The translations under genes and the position numbers were made by a program. From positions 1 through 25,351 of the IMG/VR virus record IMGVR_UViG_3300042924_002906: DNA of 25,351 nucleotides. One strand, 5' to 3'. Of the stretch, positions 5,521 to 11,090 are shown in pieces. Numbering within the stretch: the stretch's first letter is position 1; each line of letters starts with the position of its first letter. Origin of the DNA: a virus. Below the pieces are notes generated by a model. That model saw only the letters and a program-made list of their open reading frames with translations, was not told the origin of the DNA and did no database searches.

Positions 5521-5634
5521 TTATTTTCGCCTCGCCTCCTCGACGCAGATCCAGACGATGCGGATGACCGCCCCGGCCAGCATCGCAAGCCAGACCGCAG
5601 CCAGTACGCCGAGCGCGATGTCGAGGTTAGACAC
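5521..5634 (-). CDS. 37-residue single-span membrane protein
   Basis: A GTG at 5634 begins a 37-residue product (SNLDIALGVLAAVWLAMLAG, then AVIRIVWICVEEARRK). It has one strong hydrophobic span and a positively charged C-terminus, so the C-terminus is likely cytoplasmic. The start overlaps the stop of the upstream gene by 8 nt and has GGGAG about nine bases upstream. A longer in-frame version starting at 5820 would lie wholly within the neighbouring gene and reads as a shadow, so I reject it. Function unknown. Confidence 0.55.
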   Translation of the reverse strand: MSNLDIALGVLAAVWLAMLAGAVIRIVWICVEEARRK

Positions 5635-6151
5635 GGGACCGCTCCCGCAGGCGACCGAGGCCGCGTTCGCCGAACAGGTGCCGGACCATCCCGGCAAGGT
5701 GCGGGTCGCCGATGACTTCCTTCGGGTCGGCATCGCGCAGCGCAGCTGCAGCCGCATCGCGCAACCGGTCCCAGGCATCCCGGTCGGCTTCGCGGATGGT
5801 GAGGCGGGCGAGGTAGGCATCGCACAACCGCAGCCGGTTGATGGGTGTCGGCTCCTGCTTGCCCCACACTCGAGCAGACCACTCGTCCTGTTCTGCGTGA
5901 CGGGCGATGTCGGCGGCTTTCTGCTTGTCGGTCTTCTCGACCTTCTCGCCGGGGCGAGGCGCGGCTTTCTTGATCTCGAACAGCCCTTGCCACTGATTCG
6001 CGATGGACTGGTCCACCACCGCCGCTTGGTCAGCGCCGAAGCGGGCCAGTTTCATCTTCATCGCGTGTTCGCTGATCGGCTTGATGGGCTTGCGGATGGC
6101 CTTCCTAAAGGCGACCCATCTCTCCCACGATGCTTCATCGAGTTCGTTCAT
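5627..6151 (-). CDS. Phage replication-protein-like (C-terminal-domain-type) protein
   Basis: A 174-residue protein. Its N-terminal 65 residues (WERWVAFRKAIRKPIKPISE, then MKLARFGADQAAVVDQSIAN-QWQGLFE) resemble the C-terminal segment of phage replication initiators of the O/DnaT-like group, where a W-x-x-F-x-x-x-R start and a QSI-x-x-x-WQGLFE end are typical. The N-terminal winged-helix part of such proteins is absent, so this could be a stand-alone version of that segment. The rest is charged and helical. A strong AGGAG with a CA-rich leader precedes the ATG. A helicase-loading or primosome-like role is an inference; no helicase is seen in the window. Confidence 0.5.
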   Translation of the reverse strand: MNELDEASWERWVAFRKAIRKPIKPISEHAMKMKLARFGADQAAVVDQSIANQWQGLFEIKKAAPRPGEKVEKTDKQKAADIARHAEQDEWSARVWGKQEPTPINRLRLCDAYLARLTIREADRDAWDRLRDAAAAALRDADPKEVIGDPHLAGMVRHLFGERGLGRLRERSRV

Positions 6152-6369
6152 GTGTGTGCTCCTGTGTGTGTGCGTTCGCAGTACGTCCGCATGAGTTCGG
6201 CGTGGTCGTCCAGGTACTGGTTTATCGACCTTGTGCCGCGCCGATTTTTGGTGTTGTTCGCGATCAGTTCGTAGGCGATGCGCTTCGGACTCTGGTACCT
6301 CTTGGGCTTCACACCCATGGCCTTGCAGAAGTCTCGAATCAGCCTATCCCTGTCTAGGTCTATATCCAT
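6148..6369 (-). CDS. Hypothetical protein
   Basis: A 73-residue protein starting MDIDLDRDRLIRDFCKAM if the ATG at 6369 is used; an ATG four codons earlier (6381) is also possible. I prefer 6369 because GGGGAAAGAG lies directly before it. The body is basic and helical (KPKRYQSPKRIAYELIAN) with a polar C-terminus rich in Arg, His and Thr, and may bind nucleic acid. Its stop overlaps the ATG of the replication-like gene (ATGA). No family recognised. Confidence 0.6.
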   Translation of the reverse strand: MDIDLDRDRLIRDFCKAMGVKPKRYQSPKRIAYELIANNTKNRRGTRSINQYLDDHAELMRTYCERTHTGAHT

Positions 6370-6469
6370 CTCTTTCCCCATATGCTCGGAAGCCCGGGAA
6401 TGACCCCCCTACCCCCCTTAAATCGGAAGGTAGCGAGGTCATGCCTAAATGCCCGTATAGCCACGGTGT

Positions 6470-6817
6470 TTAGACCCGCCGAGCTTTGGTAAGCGATGCC
6501 CGGCCCGGTCTTGTGACCGGCCCTTCGCCGACAGATTGAACCCATGTCGAGGGGTTGGGAGATGGGTGATTGACAGACCTGTTCCCCCGGTCTATCGTCA
6601 CGGCACCTCGATACGCATCACGAGAGTAGGGCCCTCCCCCCGCCCGCGTCAAGCCCCCGAAAGGGGGTTTGTCGTTTCTGGCCTCCTCCACGGCCTCGCA
6701 GATCACCGCCGCCACGCCGCGCACCCACCGTCTACGCCGAGCCATCACCCGCGCCACCTCTCGGCGACTCTCCAGGTGAGCCCGGTAGTAGGCCCGATGG
6801 TACGCAGCGCGGCTCAC
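6470..6817 (-). CDS. Small basic protein; C-terminal half dubious
   Basis: The frame runs 115 codons from an ATG at 6817 that overlaps the stop of the Cro-like gene (ATGA). The first 50 residues (MSRAAYHRAYYRAHLESRRE, then VARVMARRRR) look like a real small basic protein with the HRAYYRAH pattern seen near small phage nucleases and DNA-binding proteins. After KPPFGGL, which is encoded by a strong hairpin, the sequence becomes Pro/Gly/Arg/Ser-rich without visible structure and may be read-through rather than selected protein. A truncated gene or an unselected C-terminal extension are both possible. Confidence 0.5.
   Translation of the reverse strand: MSRAAYHRAYYRAHLESRREVARVMARRRRWVRGVAAVICEAVEEARNDKPPFGGLTRAGGGPYSRDAYRGAVTIDRGNRSVNHPSPNPSTWVQSVGEGPVTRPGRASLTKARRV
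6651..6670. other. GC-rich hairpin with GAAA loop
   Basis: AAGCCCCC-GAAA-GGGGGTTT forms an eight-pair stem (one G-T pair) closed by a GNRA tetraloop, followed on the plus strand by T-rich sequence (TTTGTCGTTT). It looks like an intrinsic terminator for plus-strand reading, yet it lies inside the minus-strand frame at 6470-6817. No plus-strand gene ends here, so its role is unclear; it may be an RNA-processing or attenuation element of the minus transcript. Confidence 0.35.
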
Positions 6818-7053
6818 GCGGCCTCGGGCTTCGGACGCAGACCGGCCTCGATCTTGCGAATCAGCCGCTTCATGCTGCGCGACTGCTCGCCGCTCTTGAG
6901 CTCGGCGACCACCTCGCCCGCGAGCTCGCGCAAGCGGACGTGCTCAGGCACACCCACACGCGCCCACTTCGACACCGCCGCACGGGTCACCCCGTACTGG
7001 CGGGCTACGGCACTCTGGTTGCCGTACTTCTTGACCAACTCCTCGATGGACAT
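6814..7053 (-). CDS. Cro/CI-like helix-turn-helix regulator
   Basis: A 79-residue protein starting MSIEELVKKYGNQSAVARQY. Residues about 10-32 (GNQSAVARQYGVTRAAVSKW) form a Cro-type helix-turn-helix with the usual Gln, Ala, Gly-Val and Trp positions. A VPEHVRLRELAGEVV helix of the kind seen in Cro/YdaS-like proteins follows. I chose the ATG at 7053 because CGGAGG lies just upstream; the ATG at 7083 has no ribosome site. It faces the rightward promoter at 7111 and is the first gene of the leftward operon, the typical position of a lambdoid early repressor. It probably binds the divergent control region; that is inference. Confidence 0.8.
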   Translation of the reverse strand: MSIEELVKKYGNQSAVARQYGVTRAAVSKWARVGVPEHVRLRELAGEVVAELKSGEQSRSMKRLIRKIEAGLRPKPEAA

Positions 7054-7107
7054 GGAACCTCCGTTGTTGACTCCCGTAAGCATGGCCTAAAAAAAAGTTG
7101 CGTACAA

Positions 7108-7117
7108 GTGTTGACAC
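7108..7117. promoter_or_regulatory. Candidate operator GTGTTGACAC
   Basis: GTGTTGACAC has symmetric arms (GTGT/ACAC) around a TG centre and covers the -35 box of the rightward promoter. A related half-like sequence, GTTGTTGAC, lies at 7063-7071. The Cro-like protein encoded next to it is the natural candidate binder. Short and imperfect, so support is limited. Confidence 0.35.
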
Positions 7118-7140
7118 GGCGAACGGGACCGGGTTAGGAT
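7111..7140 (+). promoter_or_regulatory. Early rightward promoter
   Basis: A consensus -35 TTGACA (7111-7116), an 18-nt spacer and the -10-like TAGGAT (7135-7140) lie upstream of the plus-strand operon, with an eight-A tract at 7089-7096 in the position of an UP-like element. The transcript would start near 7147 and carry an ACACACAGGGGAA ribosome leader before the ATG at 7176. It is divergent from the Cro-like gene. A leftward promoter must lie in the same 120-nt gap, but I could not find convincing boxes for it. Confidence 0.55.
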
Positions 7141-7175
7141 TGCACCCGTCGATAACACACACAGGGGAATTGACC

Positions 7176-7376
7176 ATGAGATACCGACCCATCCCGTCCC
7201 ATCTGCCCCCCGCCATCCGCTGGGGCATGACCGCAGGCCAGTGCCGCGCCGGTCGCGATCAGGCGATGCGCTTCGCCCGCCAGAACCCGAAGATGACGGC
7301 TTACGTCACGATGGCCCGCAACCAGCAGCGCATGATGCTGATGGCCCTGCGCATGGCCCGCGAGGTGCAGTCGTGA
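7176..7376 (+). CDS. Small basic hypothetical protein, first gene of the recombination operon
   Basis: A 66-residue protein beginning MRYRPIPSHLPPAIRWGMTA. It is Arg- and Met-rich (NQQRMMLMALRMAREVQS at the C-terminus) and largely helical. The ATG at 7176 has AGGGGAA upstream and follows the promoter at 7111; longer frames starting before it would run through the promoter. Its stop overlaps the GTG of the next gene (GTGA). It occupies the first-gene position of an early operon, where small regulatory or anti-host proteins often lie, but no function is visible. Confidence 0.65.
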   Translation: MRYRPIPSHLPPAIRWGMTAGQCRAGRDQAMRFARQNPKMTAYVTMARNQQRMMLMALRMAREVQS

Positions 7377-7648
7377 GCGGCTTGGATAAATTCGCACTCG
7401 CATGTCAGGCAGCGTTCTGGGACAGAATCCAGAACAATCAGCCGATCGCAGACGAGTACAACTTCGGCGACCAGTGGCGAGCATTGGTCGAGACCCGCAC
7501 GATGGAGGCTGCTCGGGCCGCAGACTTCCGAGTACACCTCGCTCGACTCGGCGTGGACGATGATGGGGATGACGCTGACGCTCTCGACGAGATGCAGAAG
7601 CAAACCTTCTCCGTCATCCACGACCTGCAGCGCAAGGTGGCAGCATGA
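7373..7648 (+). CDS. Hypothetical acidic protein
   Basis: A 91-residue protein with a GTG start overlapping the previous stop. It is mostly helical with an acidic middle (LGVDDDGDDADALDEMQ) and a Trp/Phe-containing N-terminal half (AFWDRIQNNQPIADEYNFGD). No membrane segment or metal-binding motif is visible. It overlaps the next gene by 4 nt (ATGA). Acidic small phage proteins can be DNA mimics, but the composition here is not extreme enough to claim that. Confidence 0.6.
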   Translation: MSGLDKFALACQAAFWDRIQNNQPIADEYNFGDQWRALVETRTMEAARAADFRVHLARLGVDDDGDDADALDEMQKQTFSVIHDLQRKVAA

Positions 7649-7830
7649 GCGCCTTCGACGTCGTATACGTCACGGTCGTGACCATCGGCATGACGCTGTT
7701 CTTCGGTGCCATCGTGGTTTGGATGTTCACCCGCCCTGCGCCGTGGAAGCGTCGGCGGGAGCGCCTGCCGAACCCCGCCTGGAGAGCCCGCGTCTACCAG
7801 CCCCACCACCACAGCCGATGGTGGGTGTGA
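7645..7830 (+). CDS. Single-span membrane protein
   Basis: A 61-residue protein starting MSAFDVVYVTVVTIGMTLFF and continuing GAIVVWMF, giving one N-terminal transmembrane helix. A basic cytoplasmic-type tail (KRRRERLPNPAWRARVYQ) with a HHH stretch follows. By the positive-inside rule the C-terminus is likely cytoplasmic. Its start and stop overlap the neighbouring genes (ATGA; TGATG). A role in the early operon (e.g. membrane anchoring or exclusion) is open. Confidence 0.65.
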   Translation: MSAFDVVYVTVVTIGMTLFFGAIVVWMFTRPAPWKRRRERLPNPAWRARVYQPHHHSRWWV

Positions 7831-7961
7831 TGGAAGACGACGATACCTGGTGGCACCAGCTCGACCTCGAGATGCAGGAGCGCGAGGAAGAGGAACGCAT
7901 CGCAGCCTGCAACACCGCTTTATCCCTACTGACACAGGAACACACGCATGAACCAGTCTGA
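7830..7961 (+). CDS. 43-residue acidic hypothetical protein
   Basis: The ATG at 7830 shares its A with the stop of the membrane protein gene (TGATG). The product begins MEDDDTWWHQLDLEMQEREE, is strongly acidic with a Glu-rich helix, and ends TQEHTHEPV. It overlaps the start of the ERF gene by 14 nt. It is too short for family assignment. Translational coupling on both sides supports it as a real gene. Confidence 0.55.
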   Translation: MEDDDTWWHQLDLEMQEREEEERIAACNTALSLLTQEHTHEPV

Positions 7962-8493
7962 ATCCATCGCCGCCCTCGCCGCCGCCCTCTCGAAGGCGCA
8001 GGCCGACATCACCGGAGCCTTGAAGGACAGCGCCAACCCGTTCTTCAAGTCCAAGTACGCGGACCTCGCGTCCTGCTGGGACGCCTGCCGCAAGCAGCTC
8101 GCCGCCAACGACCTCGCCGTCATCCAGACGACCGAGATCGGCGATACCGGGGCCATCCTCGTGACCACCCTCGCGCACTCCTCGGGCGAGTGGATGCGCG
8201 GGTACCTGCCCATCCTGACCAAGGACGCCGGTCCGCAGGGGCAGGGCTCCGGCATCACCTACGCCCGCCGCTACGCCCTCGCCGCCATCGTCGGCCTCGC
8301 CCAGATCGACGACGACGCCGAGGCAGCGCAGGCCCGGGGCAAGCCCGAGGCCAAGCCCGACCCCGACCTCGCCAAGAAGGTGGCCGAGTGCCAGACCCTC
8401 GCCGACCTCACCGCCCTGTTCAAGGGGTTGACCGAGGCGCAGCGTCAGGCGTCCTCCGGCATCTTCGCCGCCCGCAAGAAGGAGCTCGGCTGA
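7948..8493 (+). CDS. erf: ERF-family single-strand annealing protein
   Basis: A 181-residue protein with the ERF-type signature. The N-terminal KAQADITGALKDSANPFFKS and KYADLASCWDACRKQLAAND correspond to the conserved core helix and KYADL motif. Strands with ILVTTLAHSSGEWM follow, then the Gly/Gln segment PQGQGSGITYARRYALAAIV before the acidic DDDAEAA. ERF proteins (P22 Erf type) are ring-forming annealases that pair complementary single strands in phage recombination and circularisation. A variable linker and a short C-terminal helical part follow. The gene is followed at once by a YqaJ exonuclease, the usual partner. Start is the ATG with an ACAGGAA leader. Confidence 0.9.
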   Translation: MNQSESIAALAAALSKAQADITGALKDSANPFFKSKYADLASCWDACRKQLAANDLAVIQTTEIGDTGAILVTTLAHSSGEWMRGYLPILTKDAGPQGQGSGITYARRYALAAIVGLAQIDDDAEAAQARGKPEAKPDPDLAKKVAECQTLADLTALFKGLTEAQRQASSGIFAARKKELG

Positions 8494-9101
8494 TGGAGCA
8501 ACGCACCCCCGAATGGTTCGCCAAGCGGCTGGGGCTCGTGACCGCCAGCCGGATAGCCGACGTCATGGCCAAGACCAAGACCGGCGCGTCGGCCTCTCGC
8601 AGCGGGTACATGGCCGAACTCCTGACGGAACGCCTCACGGGACAGCCCACGGAGGGCTATAAGAGCCCCGCCATGGACAGGGGCATCGAGCTAGAGCCCG
8701 TCGCCAGAGCCGCCTACGAGGCGCGAGAGGGCGTTCTGGTGGATGAGGTGGACTTCGTGCGCCACCCGCTCCTCGAGGCCGGGGCGTCCCCGGACGGGCT
8801 GGTCGGGGAGGACGGCTGCATCGAGATCAAGTGTCCGAACACCTCCACGATGCTCGAGTACATCGAGGACCGCTCCGTCCCCCGCAAGTACCTCCTGCAG
8901 ATGCAGTGGCAACTTGCATGCACAGGTCGCAACTGGTGCGACTTCGTGGCCTTCGACCCCCGCCTGCCGGAGCATCTGCGGCTGCTCGTCATCCGGGTGC
9001 CGCGAGACGAGTCCGTCATCGCCGAGATCGCGGGCGAGGTCGGGCGGTTCCTGACCGAGCTGCGGGACCGGGTCGAGCGCCTGCAGGCGGTGCGCCTGTG
9101 A
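8493..9101 (+). CDS. YqaJ-family viral recombinase (exonuclease)
   Basis: A 202-residue protein starting MEQRTPEWFAKRLGLVTASR, the typical Q-R-x-x-EW-x-x-R-x-G-x-x-T-x-S opening of the YqaJ/lambda-exonuclease family. Conserved parts follow: RGIELEPVARAAYE (helix with Glu), ASPDGLV (metal-binding Asp near residue 100), IEIKCP (Glu and Lys near 110-112) and YLLQMQWQLACTG (Gln-rich helix). The family degrades one DNA strand 5'-3' with Mg2+ and loads an annealase. The start shares its A with the ERF stop (TGATG), and pairing with ERF supports a Red-like two-component system. All catalytic motifs look intact. Confidence 0.9.
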   Translation: MEQRTPEWFAKRLGLVTASRIADVMAKTKTGASASRSGYMAELLTERLTGQPTEGYKSPAMDRGIELEPVARAAYEAREGVLVDEVDFVRHPLLEAGASPDGLVGEDGCIEIKCPNTSTMLEYIEDRSVPRKYLLQMQWQLACTGRNWCDFVAFDPRLPEHLRLLVIRVPRDESVIAEIAGEVGRFLTELRDRVERLQAVRL

Positions 9102-9304
9102 CCCTCGTGACCGGGTACTTCATCCAGCGCGAGGGCTGGGGCGGCTGGGAGGACGTGCCGGCGCACGTTCTGGAGCACGTCGGCCACAAGCCCAACCCCT
9201 ACCTCGACATCAACCACGCACAGGCCGCGCTCGACGCAGCCGAGGCTTTCGGCGACGAGAGACACCGTCTCGTCGGTCGCCCCGTTTCCATCAACCAGGA
9301 GTAA
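9098..9304 (+). CDS. Hypothetical protein
   Basis: A 68-residue protein with a GTG start overlapping the exonuclease stop (GTGA). The N-terminal TGYFIQREGWGGWEDVPA looks beta-stranded and Trp/Gly-rich; the C-terminal half is helical (DINHAQAALDAAEAFGDERH). It sits between the exonuclease and the SSB-like gene, so a recombination accessory role is possible, but nothing in the sequence proves it. Confidence 0.6.
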   Translation: MTLVTGYFIQREGWGGWEDVPAHVLEHVGHKPNPYLDINHAQAALDAAEAFGDERHRLVGRPVSINQE

Positions 9305-9307
9305 TCC

Positions 9308-9577
9308 ATGCCCTTCGACCGTACCAACACCGGCACCCTTCGTCGCAACGACCGCAAGCAGAAGGACACCCATCCCGACTTCACCGGGGACCTGAACATC
9401 AACGGCACCGAGTTCTGGCTTTCGGGCTGGATCAAGACTGCCGGGGAGAACGCCAAGAACCCCGGCCAGAAGTTCTTCAGCCTCGCCGTCAAGCCGAAGG
9501 AGGCTCAGGCCGAGCGGCCGAAGACCATGGCCGAGCAGAACCCCGAGAAGTTCATCGACGACGATTTGCCGTTCTGA
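9308..9577 (+). CDS. SSB-like protein with canonical acidic C-terminal tip
   Basis: An 89-residue protein. The N-terminal 60 residues (TGTLRRNDRKQKDTHPDFTG, then DLNINGTEFWLSGWIK and KFFSLAVKPKE) form alternating strands with aromatic and basic residues, compatible with a small OB-fold. A disordered linker leads to the exact C-terminal end FIDDDLPF. E. coli SSB ends in DDDIPF, the peptide that recruits SSB partner proteins. Its place between the exonuclease and NinB genes fits single-strand protection. The OB-fold is inferred; the tail is directly visible. The domain also resembles small DUF736-like phage proteins. Confidence 0.65.
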   Translation: MPFDRTNTGTLRRNDRKQKDTHPDFTGDLNINGTEFWLSGWIKTAGENAKNPGQKFFSLAVKPKEAQAERPKTMAEQNPEKFIDDDLPF

Positions 9578-9590
9578 GGCGGGAGCGTAG

Positions 9591-10004
9591 ATGAACCGCA
9601 TCTTCCCCAAAGGCACCACCCCTGACCAGATCGCTTCGGCGATCTCGGTCATGGTGCGGTGGCTGGACCAGACCAAGTCCTGGAAGGTCACGCTCGAGGA
9701 GTTCAAGCCCCGGCGCTCGGACATGCAGAACGCTTTCCTGTGGGGCGTCGTCTACCCGTCCATCCTCGAGGGTGGCGGGGAGGCGCTGGCAGGCTGGCAG
9801 AAGGACGACCTGCACGAGTTCATGCTGGGCGAGCACTTCGGCTGGGAAACGCTCACGCTCGGCGGGAAGACCGTCCACAAGCCGGTGCGCCGCTCGTCCC
9901 GACTCAACAAGCAGGACTTCTCCGACTACCTCGAGTTCCTATCCCGCCGCGCCGCAGAGCTCGGCATCGTGATACCCGAACCGTCCTATGGAGACACACC
10001 ATGA
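9591..10004 (+). CDS. ninB: NinB-family recombination protein
   Basis: A 137-residue protein close to the usual NinB length. Typical features are KSWKVTLEEFKPRRSDMQNA (the R-x-x-x-QN motif that opens the family core), LWGVVYPSI, DDLHEFMLGEHFG, and an RRSSRLNKQDFSDYLEFLSR helix near the end. Lambda NinB (Orf) binds single-stranded DNA and SSB and can replace RecFOR in starting recombination. Finding it next to an SSB-tail protein and ERF/YqaJ fits that role. The stop overlaps the following ATG (ATGA). Confidence 0.88.
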   Translation: MNRIFPKGTTPDQIASAISVMVRWLDQTKSWKVTLEEFKPRRSDMQNAFLWGVVYPSILEGGGEALAGWQKDDLHEFMLGEHFGWETLTLGGKTVHKPVRRSSRLNKQDFSDYLEFLSRRAAELGIVIPEPSYGDTP

Positions 10005-10210
10005 CGCAGACCGAACAGATCCGCGCCCACCTACTATCGGGCCGCGATATCACCCCCCTCGAAGCACTCGACCAGTACGGGTGCTTCCGGCTCGCCGCCC
10101 GGGTCTCAGACATCCGCGAGGAGGGCCACGACATCGAGACCATCATCGAGGAGCGCAACGGCAAGCGGTACGCCCGCTACCGGCTCGTTGGGCAGCTCGC
10201 GCTCGTATGA
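10001..10210 (+). CDS. Winged-HTH protein (HTH_39-like)
   Basis: A 69-residue protein: TQTEQIRAHLLSGRDITPLE, then ALDQYGCFRLAARVSDIREE and GHDIETIIEERNGKRYARYR. This is the layout of the short phage winged-helix family in which an I-T-x-x-EAL helix, a RL-x-A-R recognition helix and a G-x-x-I wing are conserved. It usually lies next to late ninR-type genes. The start overlaps the NinB stop and the stop overlaps the next ATG. It is likely a DNA-binding accessory protein; targets unknown. Confidence 0.75.
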   Translation: MTQTEQIRAHLLSGRDITPLEALDQYGCFRLAARVSDIREEGHDIETIIEERNGKRYARYRLVGQLALV

Positions 10211-10500
10211 AGCGGCGTGACCTGCGCAAGGAAGCACGGGGCCGGGGCTGCACCGTGCGGCTCCCCGGCGTGTGCAACCACAACTCCGAGACGGTCGTCC
10301 TGGCACACATCCGCATGGCCGGGGTGTCCGGCATGGGGATGAAGGCCGACGACCTGCTTGGGGCGTGGGCCTGCTCTGCCTGTCACAATGCCATCGATCG
10401 CCGGTCCCACACCGAGCTCGAGCGCGACTATGTGCGGCTCGCCCACCTTGAGGGCATGGTCCGCACCATCGCGCAGTTACGCAAGGAGGACGCGATTTAG
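10207..10500 (+). CDS. YbcO-type (DUF1364) phage nuclease
   Basis: A 97-residue protein starting MKRRDLRKEARGRGCTVRLP. Cys/His positions follow the DUF1364/YbcO pattern: GC near residue 15, PGVCNHN, VVLAHIR (His), and CSACHNAID near residues 56-64. Together these make a zinc-bound HNH-like site. Family members of this type are structure- or single-strand-active nucleases of lambdoid phages. It is the last gene of the plus operon, and its TAG overlaps the TAA of the convergent fibre gene. Metal and nuclease function are inferred from family features. Confidence 0.82.
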   Translation: MKRRDLRKEARGRGCTVRLPGVCNHNSETVVLAHIRMAGVSGMGMKADDLLGAWACSACHNAIDRRSHTELERDYVRLAHLEGMVRTIAQLRKEDAI

Positions 10501-11075
10501 ATCTGATACGTCAGCGACAACTCGATTTGGTCGGTGCTCGCCCAAGTAAAGGGCTGCGACGTAGACCATGCGGACCCGGCATTGTTCGAGAAGATTGCGA
10601 GCGTAGCCACGCCAGCATTGATTCTGCAGATGCCGATGAAAAAAGCGGTTCCAGAGTCAAGCGCCCAGACCTGACCGGTGGATGCGGCAGCAGACACAAC
10701 CGGCACAGAGAAGGACCACTCACCAGTCCCGAAAGTGGTCGTGCTTCCCATCGTCAAGGAGATCTGGATATTGCACAGACCGCCGACGATGACATACCTC
10801 CCGGACAGCGTTCCGTTGCCGATGGCCGGGTTCACGGAGGCGGTCCACGCAGGCGTGTATGTCCCCTCCTCGTAGTCGTCCAGCGTCTCGGTGAGCATTC
10901 CCGGAAGGTTTGCACCCGCAGCAAAGCTCACACCAGACACAGGGATCGTGCGCCCCGCCGTCAAGTCGCTGACCGGCACCCTTACCGTGCTGCCGCCCTG
11001 CACGATCGGCAAAACCTCGGTGCCGGTCAGCGGCGTCGATGCGGCTGTCAGTTGTGAGATTTTCTTGTCTGCCAT
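10497..11075 (-). CDS. Short tail fibre / second adhesin
   Basis: A 192-residue protein. The N-terminus (KKISQLTAASTPLTGTEVLP, then IVQGGSTVRVPVSDLTAGRT) is the conserved opening of many phage tail-fibre and structural proteins. Residues 61-76 (LTETLDDYEEGTYTPAW) are the widely seen LDDYEEGT-TP fibre motif. From about residue 71 to the end it is homologous to the last ~130 residues of the tailspike encoded upstream (YTPAWTAS / YAPSWTAS, IGNGT, GSTT-x-x-x-G-x-WSFS-PV). It is the last gene of the virion operon, 15 nt after the spike gene. It probably forms trimeric receptor-binding tips; receptor unknown. Confidence 0.8.
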   Translation of the reverse strand: MADKKISQLTAASTPLTGTEVLPIVQGGSTVRVPVSDLTAGRTIPVSGVSFAAGANLPGMLTETLDDYEEGTYTPAWTASVNPAIGNGTLSGRYVIVGGLCNIQISLTMGSTTTFGTGEWSFSVPVVSAAASTGQVWALDSGTAFFIGICRINAGVATLAIFSNNAGSAWSTSQPFTWASTDQIELSLTYQI

Positions 11076-11090
11076 AAATGCCTCTTGCGA

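Noticed and set aside
5521-5820. A 99-residue version of the small membrane protein
   Set aside because: Its first 60 residues lie in the coding sequence of the neighbouring gene and look like out-of-frame translation; only the last 37 residues form a sensible membrane protein with its own GTG and ribosome site.
6395-6425. G-rich run on the minus strand (two G6 tracts separated by TA)
   Set aside because: It could form a weak two-layer quadruplex, but the loops for a stable three-layer form are missing, and no link to function is visible.
6382-6560. A possible tRNA gene (GGGTTCAATC on the minus strand resembles a T-loop)
   Set aside because: The bases around it do not form a T-arm, and no acceptor stem or anticodon arm can be paired.
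8714-9724. A long minus-strand frame under the exonuclease, SSB-like and NinB genes
   Set aside because: The plus strand has three supported genes with coupled starts; the minus frame is shadow.
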